Part shown: positions 17,346-26,230 of the stretch, one piece after another
Layout: every line of letters begins with the position of its first letter
How positions within the stretch are numbered: the stretch's first letter is position 1
DNA from: Clostridium moniliforme
GTDB lineage: Bacteria; Bacillota; Clostridia; Clostridiales; Clostridiaceae
DNA length: 64,000 nucleotides
Direction of reading: 5' to 3'
Assembly (NCBI RefSeq): GCF_017873235.1
Contig: NZ_JAGGJZ010000006.1
Coordinates: 1-64,000, forward strand
Program-made: the position numbers and the translations under genes
The notes under the pieces: generated by a model
The model's database searches: none
What the model was told of the DNA's origin: nothing
What the model saw: the letters and a program-made list of their open reading frames with translations, nothing else

Positions 17346-19823
17346 TTATATAAATAGATTTGAATTAGAATCCTCAGCTTCTCCTAAGTAGTAACCTACT
17401 CCTCCAAGCTTTACTCCATCTATTAATTCCTCTTCCTTAATTCCCATTACATCCATAGACATTGTACATGCAACAATTTCAACTCCATTATCTATTGCAG
17501 CTTCTATAAGTTCTTCTAATGATTGAATATTCTTTTTCTTCATTATTTCTCTAATCATTTTTGAACCCATTCCAAACATATTCATTTTAGATAAACCAAG
17601 TTTTTTACTTCCTCTTGGCATCATCTTTCCAAAAGCTTTTTCAATGACATTTTTATTTACATTAATTTTTTCTTCTTTTCTTAAAATATTTAATCCCCAA
17701 AAAGTGAAAAACATAGTTACTTTCTTTCCCATTGCAGCTGCTCCATTTGCTATTATAAATGAAGCTATTGCCTTATCTAAATCTCCACTAAATACAACTA
17801 TTGTTTGTCCATTTTTCTCATTAACCTGTGAATTTGTCTTTTCTAAGGAATTTTCCATTTCACTTTTATTAATTCCTTTTATAAGTGAAGCCTTAATTAT
17901 TCCCTTATCTTTATTAACACTTACTAAAGTATTTTTTGTTTTTTTAGCCCATGCTTCTATATCCTTAAAGAATCCTGGATCTGATGCAGTTACATTAAGA
18001 ACTTCACCCTCTTCCATCATATCCATAGTCATTTTAACTTGCATTAATGGTCCTGGACAGCAAAGTCCCTCTGCATTAAGTTCTCTAACTTTTCTATCTT
18101 TCATCATATCTACAGCAGCTTCTAAACTATTTATATTTTCTTTGTTATCTATATTTTCTTTACTTAGTTCCTTAGCCTTGTATCCATAAGTTTTATAAGC
18201 TTTATATCCACCAGATAAATTTTTTGCTTTAAAACCATGTTGTTTTAATATTCTCTCTCCAATCCACCCTCTAAGTCCAACAGCACAATAAACCAATATT
18301 TCTTTATTCTTATCAAGTTCTTCTAATCTATCTCTTAAATTATTAAGTGGAATATGAATTGCACCTTCTATAATTCCATTATCTACTTCAATATCTTCTC
18401 TTACATCCAATAATATTTGTTTATCTTTATCAAATTTTTCTAAGTCCTCTACAAATATTAAATCAGTTAATCCATTACTTTCATTCTCTGCAATAAATCC
18501 TGCCATATTTTCTGGTGACTTAGCTGATAAAAATGGTGGTGCATAAGCAAGTTCTAAATCTCTTAAATCTTCCATAGTTCCCTTTAACTTAATTACAGTT
18601 GCCATTACATCAATAAATTTATCTACACCTTCAACTCCAACTACTTGAGCTCCTAAAACCTTACCTTCTAAATCATATAATACCTTTATTGATAATGGTT
18701 TAGCTCCTGGATAATATCCTGCATGAGTCATTGGATAAAGATAAACCTTTTTGTATTTAATTCCAAGTCTATTTAAAGTTCTTTCATTATTTCCTGTTGC
18801 TGCCCCTACTAAATCAAATACCTTTATTATTGAAGTTCCAAGAGTTCCTTTATAAACTGAATCAATACCTAAAATGTTATTAGCTATTATTCTTCCTTGC
18901 CTATTTGCAGGTCCAGCTAATGGAATATATGCAGTTTTTCCATTTACTAAGTCTGTAACTGCTACTGCATCACCTGCTGCAAATACTCCATCTTTATTAG
19001 TTCTCATATGACTATCTACTATAATATGACCTCTTTCACCAAGTTCAATTCCACTATCTCTTAAAAATTTAGTATCAGGAGTAACACCTATAGCAGATAT
19101 AACAATATCTCCATTTATTTCTTTTCCACTACTTAATATAACATCTATACTATTTTCCTTATCCTTAAATCCTTTAACCATATCATTTAAAATAATAGAA
19201 ACACCATTATCATTCATTTCCATTTCTAATAGTTCTGATATTTCTGAATCAAAGGGAGCTAGAATATGTGGTGCTGCCTCCACTAAAGTTACATTAATTC
19301 CTCTATGAACTAAATTTTCTGCTATTTCAATTCCTATAAATCCTCCGCCAATTACAATAACATTTTTAATATTTTCATTATCCACTTCTTTTTTTATTCC
19401 ATCCATATCATTAATATTTCTTAATGTATGTATTCTTTTACTATCTTTTCCTTCTAAATTAGGTTCTATTGGTTTTGCCCCAGGTGATAATACTAAATAA
19501 TCATATTCTTCTTCATATACTCCATTATTTTTAGAATTAACTTTTACTTTTTTATTTAAAGTATCTATTGAAGTAACTTCACTATTTATTCTTACATCAA
19601 TTTCAAATCTCGCCTTCATTTTTTCTGGACTTTGAAGTATTAAATTTTCTCTATCTTTAATAACATTTCCTATATGGTATGGTAATCCACAATTTGCAAA
19701 AGAAATATACTCTCCCTTTTCAAAAATTATTATTTCTGCATTTTCATCTAATCTTCTAAGTCTTGCAGCTGTTGATGCTCCTGCTGCAACTCCACCAACA
19801 ATTAAAACTTTTTTCCTACCCAT
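17346..19823 (-). CDS. CoA-disulfide/persulfide reductase fused to rhodanese, TusA and DsrE domains
   Basis: An 825-residue, four-domain sulfur enzyme. Residues 1-445 form an FAD/NAD(P)H CoA-disulfide reductase with GGVAAGAS and the redox Cys45 in SFANCGLPYHIG. Residues about 460-555 are a rhodanese domain with Cys513 in VYCAVGLRGW. Residues about 580-655 are TusA-like with CCPGP (Cys588, Cys589). The C-terminal 150 residues are DsrE-like with VACTMSMDVMG. Related CoADR-rhodanese proteins reduce polysulfides and CoA- or glutathione-persulfides. The chain suggests sulfane sulfur is passed between successive cysteines. It lies 24 bases downstream of an ArsR-family gene, in one operon. ATG start behind GAGGAGG. 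Confidence 0.9.
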   Translation of the reverse strand: MGRKKVLIVGGVAAGASTAARLRRLDENAEIIIFEKGEYISFANCGLPYHIGNVIKDRENLILQSPEKMKARFEIDVRINSEVTSIDTLNKKVKVNSKNNGVYEEEYDYLVLSPGAKPIEPNLEGKDSKRIHTLRNINDMDGIKKEVDNENIKNVIVIGGGFIGIEIAENLVHRGINVTLVEAAPHILAPFDSEISELLEMEMNDNGVSIILNDMVKGFKDKENSIDVILSSGKEINGDIVISAIGVTPDTKFLRDSGIELGERGHIIVDSHMRTNKDGVFAAGDAVAVTDLVNGKTAYIPLAGPANRQGRIIANNILGIDSVYKGTLGTSIIKVFDLVGAATGNNERTLNRLGIKYKKVYLYPMTHAGYYPGAKPLSIKVLYDLEGKVLGAQVVGVEGVDKFIDVMATVIKLKGTMEDLRDLELAYAPPFLSAKSPENMAGFIAENESNGLTDLIFVEDLEKFDKDKQILLDVREDIEVDNGIIEGAIHIPLNNLRDRLEELDKNKEILVYCAVGLRGWIGERILKQHGFKAKNLSGGYKAYKTYGYKAKELSKENIDNKENINSLEAAVDMMKDRKVRELNAEGLCCPGPLMQVKMTMDMMEEGEVLNVTASDPGFFKDIEAWAKKTKNTLVSVNKDKGIIKASLIKGINKSEMENSLEKTNSQVNEKNGQTIVVFSGDLDKAIASFIIANGAAAMGKKVTMFFTFWGLNILRKEEKINVNKNVIEKAFGKMMPRGSKKLGLSKMNMFGMGSKMIREIMKKKNIQSLEELIEAAIDNGVEIVACTMSMDVMGIKEEELIDGVKLGGVGYYLGEAEDSNSNLFI

Positions 19824-19847
19824 AAACTTTTCCTCCTCAAAATATTT

Positions 19848-20129
19848 TTATATATCAAGCAATATTTTTACCATTTCAGCTATTTCTTTATTTTTAATTT
19901 TATAAATAACTTCTAATCCGTGTCTTTCCCCTTCTATTATTCCAACACTTCTAAGTTTTTGAAGATGTTGAGAAATTGTTGACTGAGGCATATCTAAACA
20001 TTCTTGCATAAAATTTACGTTACAATTTTCCTTTTCCATTAATCCTCTAACTATACATAATCTAACTGGATGAGCTAAAGCTTTTAAAATTTCTGCTTTA
20101 TTTTCTAATTCTTTATAATTATTATTCAC
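19848..20129 (-). CDS. ArsR-family repressor, likely persulfide/redox sensor
   Basis: A 93-residue winged-helix repressor of the ArsR/SmtB fold; the recognition helix is in DMPQSTISQHLQKLRSVG. The metal-binding ELCVCDL of classical ArsR is absent. Three cysteines (25, 36, 44) lie in and just after helix 3, and no metal ligands are obvious at the C-terminus. Together with the downstream CoA-disulfide reductase fusion this points to thiol/persulfide sensing, as in SqrR/BigR, although the cysteine positions differ. GTG start behind AAGGTG. It very likely represses its own operon through the palindrome at 20151-20190. Confidence 0.8.
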   Translation of the reverse strand: MNNNYKELENKAEILKALAHPVRLCIVRGLMEKENCNVNFMQECLDMPQSTISQHLQKLRSVGIIEGERHGLEVIYKIKNKEIAEMVKILLDI

Positions 20130-20150
20130 AAGTTCACCTTCTAATTTATC

Positions 20151-20190
20151 TATTATCGTTATATCGTAATATTACGATATAACGATAATA
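20151..20190 (-). promoter_or_regulatory. 40-bp perfect palindromic operator over the arsR promoter
   Basis: The stretch is a perfect 40-base inverted repeat centred at 20170/20171, with nested TTATCGT and ATATCGTAAT half-sites on each side. On the minus strand a near-ideal promoter overlaps it: -35 TTGACA at 20192-20197, a 17-base spacer at 20175-20191, and -10 TAATAT at 20169-20174. A repressor dimer, or two side by side, bound here would block RNA polymerase directly. The position, about 20 bases before the arsR start, fits autorepression of the arsR-reductase operon. Confidence 0.85.
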
Positions 20191-20200
20191 ATGTCAATAA

Positions 20201-20240
20201 AAAAAATCATTCTAATAATTAATTATTAGAATGATTTTTT
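20201..20240 (-). terminator. intrinsic terminator of the lipoprotein pair
   Basis: Perfect 40-base palindrome centred at 20220/20221, beginning and ending in A6/T6 runs, immediately after the stop of the lipoprotein gene at 20244. It separates that transcript from the arsR promoter. Confidence 0.9.
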
Positions 20241-20243
20241 TTA

Positions 20244-20828
20244 TTAATCTAATATTTGTTCTGGATTTAATCCTCCTAAGATAGCTTGTAGTACTTCTTT
20301 ATCATTTTGAATCTTCCATTTACCATCTTCATTTTTTAATTTTATTACCACTTTAGTAGTAATCATAGGAGTTGATTGATTTTCCAAAGCACTTATAAAT
20401 GCTTTATCAAAGTTATTTCCTATATCATCTCCATTTAATCCATTACCATTTAAAGCATTTTCATTAAAATTAAGAGATTGAACATCTTGCATATAATTAT
20501 TATAAATATAAGTTCCATTAAGAGCTGTTACTTCTGTTTCTACATCTACTTCTTTTCCATCTTCTTTTGAACTTAATATTTTATATGATATTTTGCCACT
20601 CCAATATTTTAAAGCTTCCTGTCTATTTTGATTATAACTTTCAAATTTAAGTATTGATTTTTTTAATAAACCACCATCTTCAACATATTCATCAGCCTTA
20701 TTTAAATCCATTTTTTCATATGAATTAAAAAAATCTTTAACACTATTTTCAGCCTTTGTTTTACTTCCACACCCAACTAAAGATACCATCATAAATATAG
20801 CAATTAGTGGTAATATAATTTTCTTCAT
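20244..20828 (-). CDS. lipoprotein (paralogue 1 of tandem pair)
   Basis: A 194-residue predicted lipoprotein with signal peptide and lipobox (MVSLVGC, Cys20), so it should be anchored on the outer face of the membrane. The mature part begins with an alpha-helical VKDFFNSYEKMDLNKADEYV, like NTF2-fold or DUF5105-like lipoproteins, and ends in LGGLNPEQ. It shares the layout and several motifs with the next upstream gene (KYWSGKISYKILSS versus KYWIEKTGYEIKSS; ALNGTYIYNNY versus ALDGEKIYKGY; LGGLNPE versus YGGLNPE). Function is unknown. Confidence 0.78.
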   Translation of the reverse strand: MKKIILPLIAIFMMVSLVGCGSKTKAENSVKDFFNSYEKMDLNKADEYVEDGGLLKKSILKFESYNQNRQEALKYWSGKISYKILSSKEDGKEVDVETEVTALNGTYIYNNYMQDVQSLNFNENALNGNGLNGDDIGNNFDKAFISALENQSTPMITTKVVIKLKNEDGKWKIQNDKEVLQAILGGLNPEQILD

Positions 20829-20854
20829 TCTTTAGTATCCTCTTTTCCTTTAAT

Positions 20855-21454
20855 CTAAAAATTTAGTTTTTCAGGATTAAGTCCTCCATAAAGAGCCTTA
20901 ACTAAATCTTTATTTCCTATGATAAACCATTTGTCATCTTGTTTCTTTAAATTAATATCAACTTTATTTGTTACAATTTCATTGTTTTTACTTTTTATAA
21001 ACTCAATTAACTTTTTATCATATTCATTGAAGTACTCTTCCTTCTTATCTTTATCTTTTTCAGATGATGCCTTTATTCTTAATTCTTTTAAATTTTCTAC
21101 ATATCCTTTGTATATCTTTTCTCCATCTAATGCAGATATTTTAACTATAACCTTTCCTTCATCTCCATTTTCTTCAGAAGATTTTATTTCATAACCAGTC
21201 TTTTCAATCCAATATTTTATTGCCTCTTTTTCACCATTAGTAAAGTTATTATATCCTTTAGCCTTTATATCCTTGTTAACTAATAAATAACCTTTAGCTT
21301 TTTCAAAATTTCCTTTTTTAAAATCTGCAAAAAAAGCATTAACAGTATTTTCTGGAATGTTTTTATTAGTTTTTTCCTTTACTTCTTCATTTCCACATCC
21401 AATTAAAGCAAATATAATTCCTAAGGATAATATTATTGCCGTTAATCTTTTCAT
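20855..21454 (-). CDS. lipoprotein (paralogue 2 of tandem pair)
   Basis: A 199-residue lipoprotein with signal peptide and lipobox (IFALIGC, Cys20), a charged mature domain and the C-terminal YGGLNPEKLNF shared with the neighbour at 20244. ATG start behind GGGGGAGGA. The 26-base gap to the next gene and the shared terminator indicate one operon, and the similarity indicates a tandem duplication. Possible DUF5105-like fold; role unknown. Confidence 0.78.
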   Translation of the reverse strand: MKRLTAIILSLGIIFALIGCGNEEVKEKTNKNIPENTVNAFFADFKKGNFEKAKGYLLVNKDIKAKGYNNFTNGEKEAIKYWIEKTGYEIKSSEENGDEGKVIVKISALDGEKIYKGYVENLKELRIKASSEKDKDKKEEYFNEYDKKLIEFIKSKNNEIVTNKVDINLKKQDDKWFIIGNKDLVKALYGGLNPEKLNF

Positions 21455-21570
21455 ATAACTTTCCTCCCCCTTTTATTTAATTATACCAACTATTATTGAT
21501 ACGATTGTATTAGTTGTATGTTATTAACATTAATTTTACTTTAATTTTTTAGAAATGAATTTATATTTTA

Positions 21571-22215
21571 TTATTCTTCTAAATCATCTATAATGTTATC
21601 TATCTTCTTTATTGCTTTCTCCTCTGCTTCTATTTTTGAGTCCCTATCAAAACCTATTCCGTCAATTAATAATTCCTTAAACTTTTTTATTCCTAAAAAC
21701 TTCATTATATCTTCCACATACTCAACGCCTTGATTTATTTTTCCTCTAAGAATCCAAGGTATAGGTCCACCTGATGATTGAACATAAATCATTTTTCTTT
21801 CTTTATCATCTAATGTACCTTTTATTTTATCTTCATTTAAAATCATAGTTTTTCCATTTTGAATAATACAATCTATATATTCCTTTAATGGAGCTGGAAA
21901 TGATAAGCTCCACATAGGTGCTGCAATTACGTAAATATCTGCTGACTTAAATTGATCACATAACTGATTAATTCTATCAACTTCTTTTTTATCCTTTTCA
22001 TCTAATTTATTATATCCTTCTTCGTCTACTATACAATTTCTATCCTTAAAATATTTATATTCTAATCTTGGAATATGATCATCATATAAATTAATTTCTT
22101 CTAGAATACAGTCTGGATTATTATTTAATATTTTATCTACTAATCTTCTTGAAACCTTTCTACTTGATGATTCTGCTTCTGGCTTTGAATTAACAATTAT
22201 ATATAACAATTTCAT
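21571..22215 (-). CDS. FMN-dependent NADH-azoreductase family protein
   Basis: A 214-residue flavodoxin-fold oxidoreductase like AzoR. The N-terminal MKLLYIIVNSKPEAESSSRK fits the FMN phosphate loop. The block APMWSLSFPAPLKEYIDCII and later VQSSGGPIPW contact the flavin and NAD(P)H in this family. Such enzymes reduce quinones and azo compounds in the cytoplasm. ATG start behind AGAGGTG. It is a single-gene unit. Confidence 0.85.
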   Translation of the reverse strand: MKLLYIIVNSKPEAESSSRKVSRRLVDKILNNNPDCILEEINLYDDHIPRLEYKYFKDRNCIVDEEGYNKLDEKDKKEVDRINQLCDQFKSADIYVIAAPMWSLSFPAPLKEYIDCIIQNGKTMILNEDKIKGTLDDKERKMIYVQSSGGPIPWILRGKINQGVEYVEDIMKFLGIKKFKELLIDGIGFDRDSKIEAEEKAIKKIDNIIDDLEE

Positions 22216-22366
22216 AAAAACACACCTCTTTCATTTTTCCTTTTTAGTATTCTTTATTTAGAGTATTATTATTCTAAAAATTGCTATATACTTTTATATT
22301 TTATTTTCATATTATTTTAAATAAATATTAAATATAGTAAAATACTTCTCAAGGAGTGATTTAAAT

Positions 22367-22636
22367 TTGAGTTATTTATTTAAGATATATTTCATAATTA
22401 TAAATTTAATAGGATTTTTTTCTATGTTAATAGATAAAGAAAAAGCAAAAAAACATAAATGGAGAATTCCAGAAAATACACTAATTTTTATTGCTTTAAT
22501 AGGAGGAAGCATTGGAAGTTTTATTGCAATGAATTTCTTTAGACATAAAACAAAACATTTTAAGTTTAAAGTTGGTATTCCTATTATATTAATTATTCAG
22601 CTAATTTTAATTTACTGTATTAAAATATCATATTAA
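22367..22636 (+). CDS. DUF1294 membrane protein
   Basis: An 89-residue membrane protein with three hydrophobic segments. It carries the DUF1294 signature MLIDKEKAKKHKWRIPENTL, then GGSIGSFIAMNFFRHKTKH. TTG start at 22367 behind AAGGAG. Function of the family is not established. It converges on the glycosyltransferase gene and shares its terminator. Confidence 0.82.
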   Translation: MSYLFKIYFIIINLIGFFSMLIDKEKAKKHKWRIPENTLIFIALIGGSIGSFIAMNFFRHKTKHFKFKVGIPIILIIQLILIYCIKISY

Positions 22637-22669
22637 TATAAATATATAATTTGTTAAGTAATAAAAAAT

Positions 22670-22703
22670 AAAGGTTAGAGTATTTTTTAATACTCTAACC
22701 TTT
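22670..22703. terminator. bidirectional intrinsic terminator
   Basis: Perfect 15-base arms (22670-22684 and 22689-22703) with a four-base loop and A/T tracts on both sides. Confidence 0.9.
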
Positions 22704-23691
22704 ATTTTTTATCTTTTAATTTAAATTCATTTATTGTTTCTTCTCTTTTTTCGTATTTTGGACCTTCATAATCGTCAATAAAATATAATGGTCTATTCTT
22801 TACTTCAATAAATATTCTTCCAAGATATTCTCCAATAACTCCTAAGAATATAAGCTGTATTCCTCCCATTAAAAGCATTACACATATAAGACTTGAATAT
22901 CCTGGAACATCAATACCTAAAATTAATGTTTTTATAATTATGTATATCATATATACAAAAGAAAAAAATGCAATTATTACTCCAAAAATTGTAGCAAGTC
23001 TTAATGGAGCTGTTGTAAATGATGTTATACCTTCTATTGCTAAATCTATAAGTTTTAAGTAGTTCCACTTTGTTTCTCCAGCAATTCTTGGATCTCTATC
23101 AAACTCTATAGCTTTCTTTTTAAATCCAATTAAACTAAACATACCTTTTGTATATCTTTGTTTTTCAGGAAAAGCTCTTAAAGCTTCTATTGCTCTTCTA
23201 CTTAAAAGTCTAAAATCTCCAGTATCTTCTTGGATTGGTACTTTTGAAACAGATTGAAGAACTTGATAGAACTTTTTAGAAGTAAACTTTTTAAGCCAAG
23301 TTTCTCCTTTTCTACTTCTCCTTTTAGCATAGACATCATCATATCCTTCTTCATAATACTTAAGCATATCAACAATCAGCTCTGGAGGATCTTGTAAGTC
23401 AGCATCAATTATAGCTACAACATCTCCAGTTACATAATCAAAGGCTGCTCCCATTGCAACTTCTTTTCCAAAGTTTCTTGAAAGATTTACATAGCATACT
23501 CTAGGGTCTGTCTTTCTATATGATTTTACTATATCTAAAGAACTATCTTTGCTTCCATCATTAACAAATAAAAATTCCAATTCATAATTAGGAATTTTCT
23601 TTCCAAGTCCAACAAGTCTCTCATATAAGTAAGGAAGAGATTCTTCTTCATTATACATAGGTATTATTATTGATAATTTCTCCAATATCAT
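22702..23691 (-). CDS. GT2 glycosyltransferase with C-terminal membrane segments (GtrB/DPM1-like)
   Basis: A 329-residue family 2 glycosyltransferase. The N-terminal domain has IIIPMYNEEESLP, FVNDGSKD and the DAD metal site (Asp96-Asp98) followed by LQDPPEL. Two long membrane helices lie at about 230-300, in the layout of polyisoprenyl-phosphate glycosyltransferases such as GtrB. It probably transfers a sugar from a nucleotide to undecaprenyl phosphate for cell-surface glycosylation, although no flippase or acceptor gene is adjacent. ATG start behind AAAGGAAG. Confidence 0.88.
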   Translation of the reverse strand: MILEKLSIIIPMYNEEESLPYLYERLVGLGKKIPNYELEFLFVNDGSKDSSLDIVKSYRKTDPRVCYVNLSRNFGKEVAMGAAFDYVTGDVVAIIDADLQDPPELIVDMLKYYEEGYDDVYAKRRSRKGETWLKKFTSKKFYQVLQSVSKVPIQEDTGDFRLLSRRAIEALRAFPEKQRYTKGMFSLIGFKKKAIEFDRDPRIAGETKWNYLKLIDLAIEGITSFTTAPLRLATIFGVIIAFFSFVYMIYIIIKTLILGIDVPGYSSLICVMLLMGGIQLIFLGVIGEYLGRIFIEVKNRPLYFIDDYEGPKYEKREETINEFKLKDKK

Positions 23692-23792
23692 AACTTCCTT
23701 TCTAAACCAAATAAAATATTATTATAAATACACTTCTTTAACCATTATACGATTATATTTTATATTCTTCTATATTTCAACATAAATAAGTA

Positions 23793-24467
23793 TTACTTAG
23801 ATACATATTTAAACTCTTCTCTTATATTTTTAAGATTACCATAAACTGTTATAGTATCAAAAACTTCAAATACATAGTCAGGAGTAGGGAACTTTATGAA
23901 TTCTCCACCTTTATCAATATTTAAGACTTCTATTTCCATATCTTTAAGACCACTTTCTATTATACTCTTTCCTATTATATGTGCATCCTTAGATAAATAA
24001 ATTTCATATATTCCATATCCTTTATTATTAGTTATTAAAGTAAAGTGTATATTGTTTAGTTTGTCCCATAATTTAGATTTTAAAACCTTACTTTCTATTC
24101 CTGATTCAATTTTTTCAAGAAGAGAAGATTTATGTATGTAAAATGCTACTGCAATAAAAAATAGTATAACTGCAAAAAATCCTATACTTGTTACTGTATC
24201 TGAAAGCATAGTTACAAAAAATGATATAAAAGTTGCAGTGCTAACATAACTTATAACCATAAGCCAGCTTGCAAGTTTTCTTCTTGTTGGATGTTGTACT
24301 ATCATTTCACTTTCCCTAGTTGTAAACCCTGTACTTGATAGCAATGATATAACTTGAAATTTTGCTTTTGTAATAGGCATTCCAGTCATTCTAAACAGTA
24401 TTGAAAAAAAGTCTATAACTAAAAGAAATATTGTCATAAATAATATAAAAGTTAATATTAAAACCAT
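23793..24467 (-). CDS. membrane protein with TrkA-C (RCK_C) domain
   Basis: A 224-residue protein. A first membrane segment (about 2-25) is followed by a conserved cytoplasmic stretch LLSSTGFTTRESEMIVQHPT, then two more membrane segments (about 68-110). A soluble C-terminal domain (about 145-224) has the TrkA-C pattern IIGKSIIESGLKDMEIEVLN followed by TPDYVFEVFDTITVYG. TrkA-C domains bind small ligands in ion transporters; the membrane part is too small to be a full channel. It may be a regulator or subunit. ATG start behind AAGGGAG. Confidence 0.75.
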   Translation of the reverse strand: MVLILTFILFMTIFLLVIDFFSILFRMTGMPITKAKFQVISLLSSTGFTTRESEMIVQHPTRRKLASWLMVISYVSTATFISFFVTMLSDTVTSIGFFAVILFFIAVAFYIHKSSLLEKIESGIESKVLKSKLWDKLNNIHFTLITNNKGYGIYEIYLSKDAHIIGKSIIESGLKDMEIEVLNIDKGGEFIKFPTPDYVFEVFDTITVYGNLKNIREEFKYVSK

Positions 24468-24662
24468 ATCATTTCTCCCTTAATAGTATTTTCTAAAGTT
24501 TAATTATATAATATGTATCTTATTTTTATGTGAACTTCTTGTAAATTAAGGGTTTCTATGTTATTAAACTAAAAATAAAGGAAATATTGCAAAATAATAT
24601 AACTTGTTTAAGGTATTATAAATTATCCTTTTAGTTATTATTTTTACAATAATCTCCTTACA

Positions 24663-26198
24663 CTACATAAGTGGTGCAAATACTCTAAATATAGCTGTTA
24701 GTATTCTATTATAAACTTTAACATGTTTACAATCTTCTAAAGTTATTTTAGTACACACATCCAATATTTTTAAATAATCTTCTTTTATTTCCATAACTGA
24801 TTTTGTTTTATACAACCAAACTCCACATTCAAAATGAAGATATAAACTTCTATAGTCAAAATTTATGGTTCCAACTGTTCCTACTTTATCATCTGATACA
24901 ACAGTTTTTGAGTGTATAAAACCTGGAGTATATTCATATATTTTTACTCCAGCTTTTATAAGTTGTGGATAATATGCCCTTGTAACTATATGTGCATACC
25001 ATTTATCTTCTATATGTGGAGTTATTATTTTTACATCCACTCCACCTTTAGCCGCTAATGTTAGTGCTGTTACAAGTTCATTGTCTATTATAAGATAAGG
25101 TGTACTTATATAAACATAATCCTTTGCTTTACTTATTATATTTAAATAAACATTTTCTCCAACAATTTCATCATCTAATGGACTATCTCCATATGGTTGG
25201 ACATATCCATCACTTTTAAAGGTTAATTTATCCTCTTTAGTATACTTATAATCCTCATAATTAACTTTTTTACCACTATTAAAGCTCCATAGTTGAAGAA
25301 ACATTACAGTTAAATTCCAAACAGCTTCCCCTTTAATCATTATAGAAGCATCCTTCCAATGACCAAATCTAACTATCTCATTTATATATTCATCTGCTAG
25401 ATTTGTTCCTCCAGTAAATGCTGTGTGTCCATCTATTATAGTTATCTTTCTATGATCTCTATTATTTAATATTATAGAAAGAAATGGTACAAAAGGATTA
25501 AATACTTGGCACTTAATTCCTTTCCTTTTAAGATTCTCATTATATTTATAAGGTAATGTCTTTAGGCATCCCATATCATCATATATAAGTCTTACATCTA
25601 CCCCTTCTTTTGCTTTTTCTTCTAAAATACTTAAGATTTCATCCCACATTTTTCCTTCATTAATTATGAAATATTCCATAAATATAAACTTTTTGGCCTT
25701 TTTTAACTCTTGTAACAGTCTTTCAAAAAATTTTTCACCAGGTGAAAGATATTCTGTTGTTGTATTTTTATATACTGGTGCCATAGCGTATTTACTAGTA
25801 TATCTTGCCTCATTAGCTATATATTTGTCTATTTCCTCTAATTCCCTTATTATACTTTCATCTTGAACTGCTAATTCTTTTGACTGATTATATACTCTTT
25901 TAACTTTTCTTTTGAACCTGTTGTTCATTTTTTTTCCACCAAATATTAAATAAAACAAACCTCCAAAAATAGGGAATAATAAAACTGGTATAGCCCAAGC
26001 TAACTTATAAGATGGGTTATCTGTTCTACTTACAATGTAAATCACTACTAGTACACTTATTACAAAAAAGAATACATACAAATAAACGAAAGATTCACTA
26101 AGCTTCCATATTGCAAATATTAAAACAAGTAATTGAACAAATAATAGGAAACCAACTATAGCCATTCTACTAAATAAAAAGTCAAATATCTTTCTCAT
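24663..26198 (-). CDS. cls: cardiolipin synthase
   Basis: A 511-residue phospholipase D superfamily enzyme that condenses two phosphatidylglycerols to cardiolipin at the membrane. Two N-terminal membrane helices (about 10-60) precede a PLDc_N-like region and two HKD motifs: His249-x-Lys251-x4-Asp256 and His429-x-Lys431-x4-Asp436, each followed by the typical Gly/Thr/Asn segment (TGGTN, GTINFDYR). The length matches bacterial Cls. ATG start behind AAGGAGGAG. Confidence 0.94.
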   Translation of the reverse strand: MRKIFDFLFSRMAIVGFLLFVQLLVLIFAIWKLSESFVYLYVFFFVISVLVVIYIVSRTDNPSYKLAWAIPVLLFPIFGGLFYLIFGGKKMNNRFKRKVKRVYNQSKELAVQDESIIRELEEIDKYIANEARYTSKYAMAPVYKNTTTEYLSPGEKFFERLLQELKKAKKFIFMEYFIINEGKMWDEILSILEEKAKEGVDVRLIYDDMGCLKTLPYKYNENLKRKGIKCQVFNPFVPFLSIILNNRDHRKITIIDGHTAFTGGTNLADEYINEIVRFGHWKDASIMIKGEAVWNLTVMFLQLWSFNSGKKVNYEDYKYTKEDKLTFKSDGYVQPYGDSPLDDEIVGENVYLNIISKAKDYVYISTPYLIIDNELVTALTLAAKGGVDVKIITPHIEDKWYAHIVTRAYYPQLIKAGVKIYEYTPGFIHSKTVVSDDKVGTVGTINFDYRSLYLHFECGVWLYKTKSVMEIKEDYLKILDVCTKITLEDCKHVKVYNRILTAIFRVFAPLM

Positions 26199-26230
26199 AT
26201 ACTCCTCCTTAAATGCTATCTAAACTTATT

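Noticed and set aside
17644..18189. Long plus-strand reading frame inside the CoA-disulfide reductase gene
   Set aside because: It is a mirror frame of a well-supported coding region, with low-complexity hydrophobic translation and no ribosome site.
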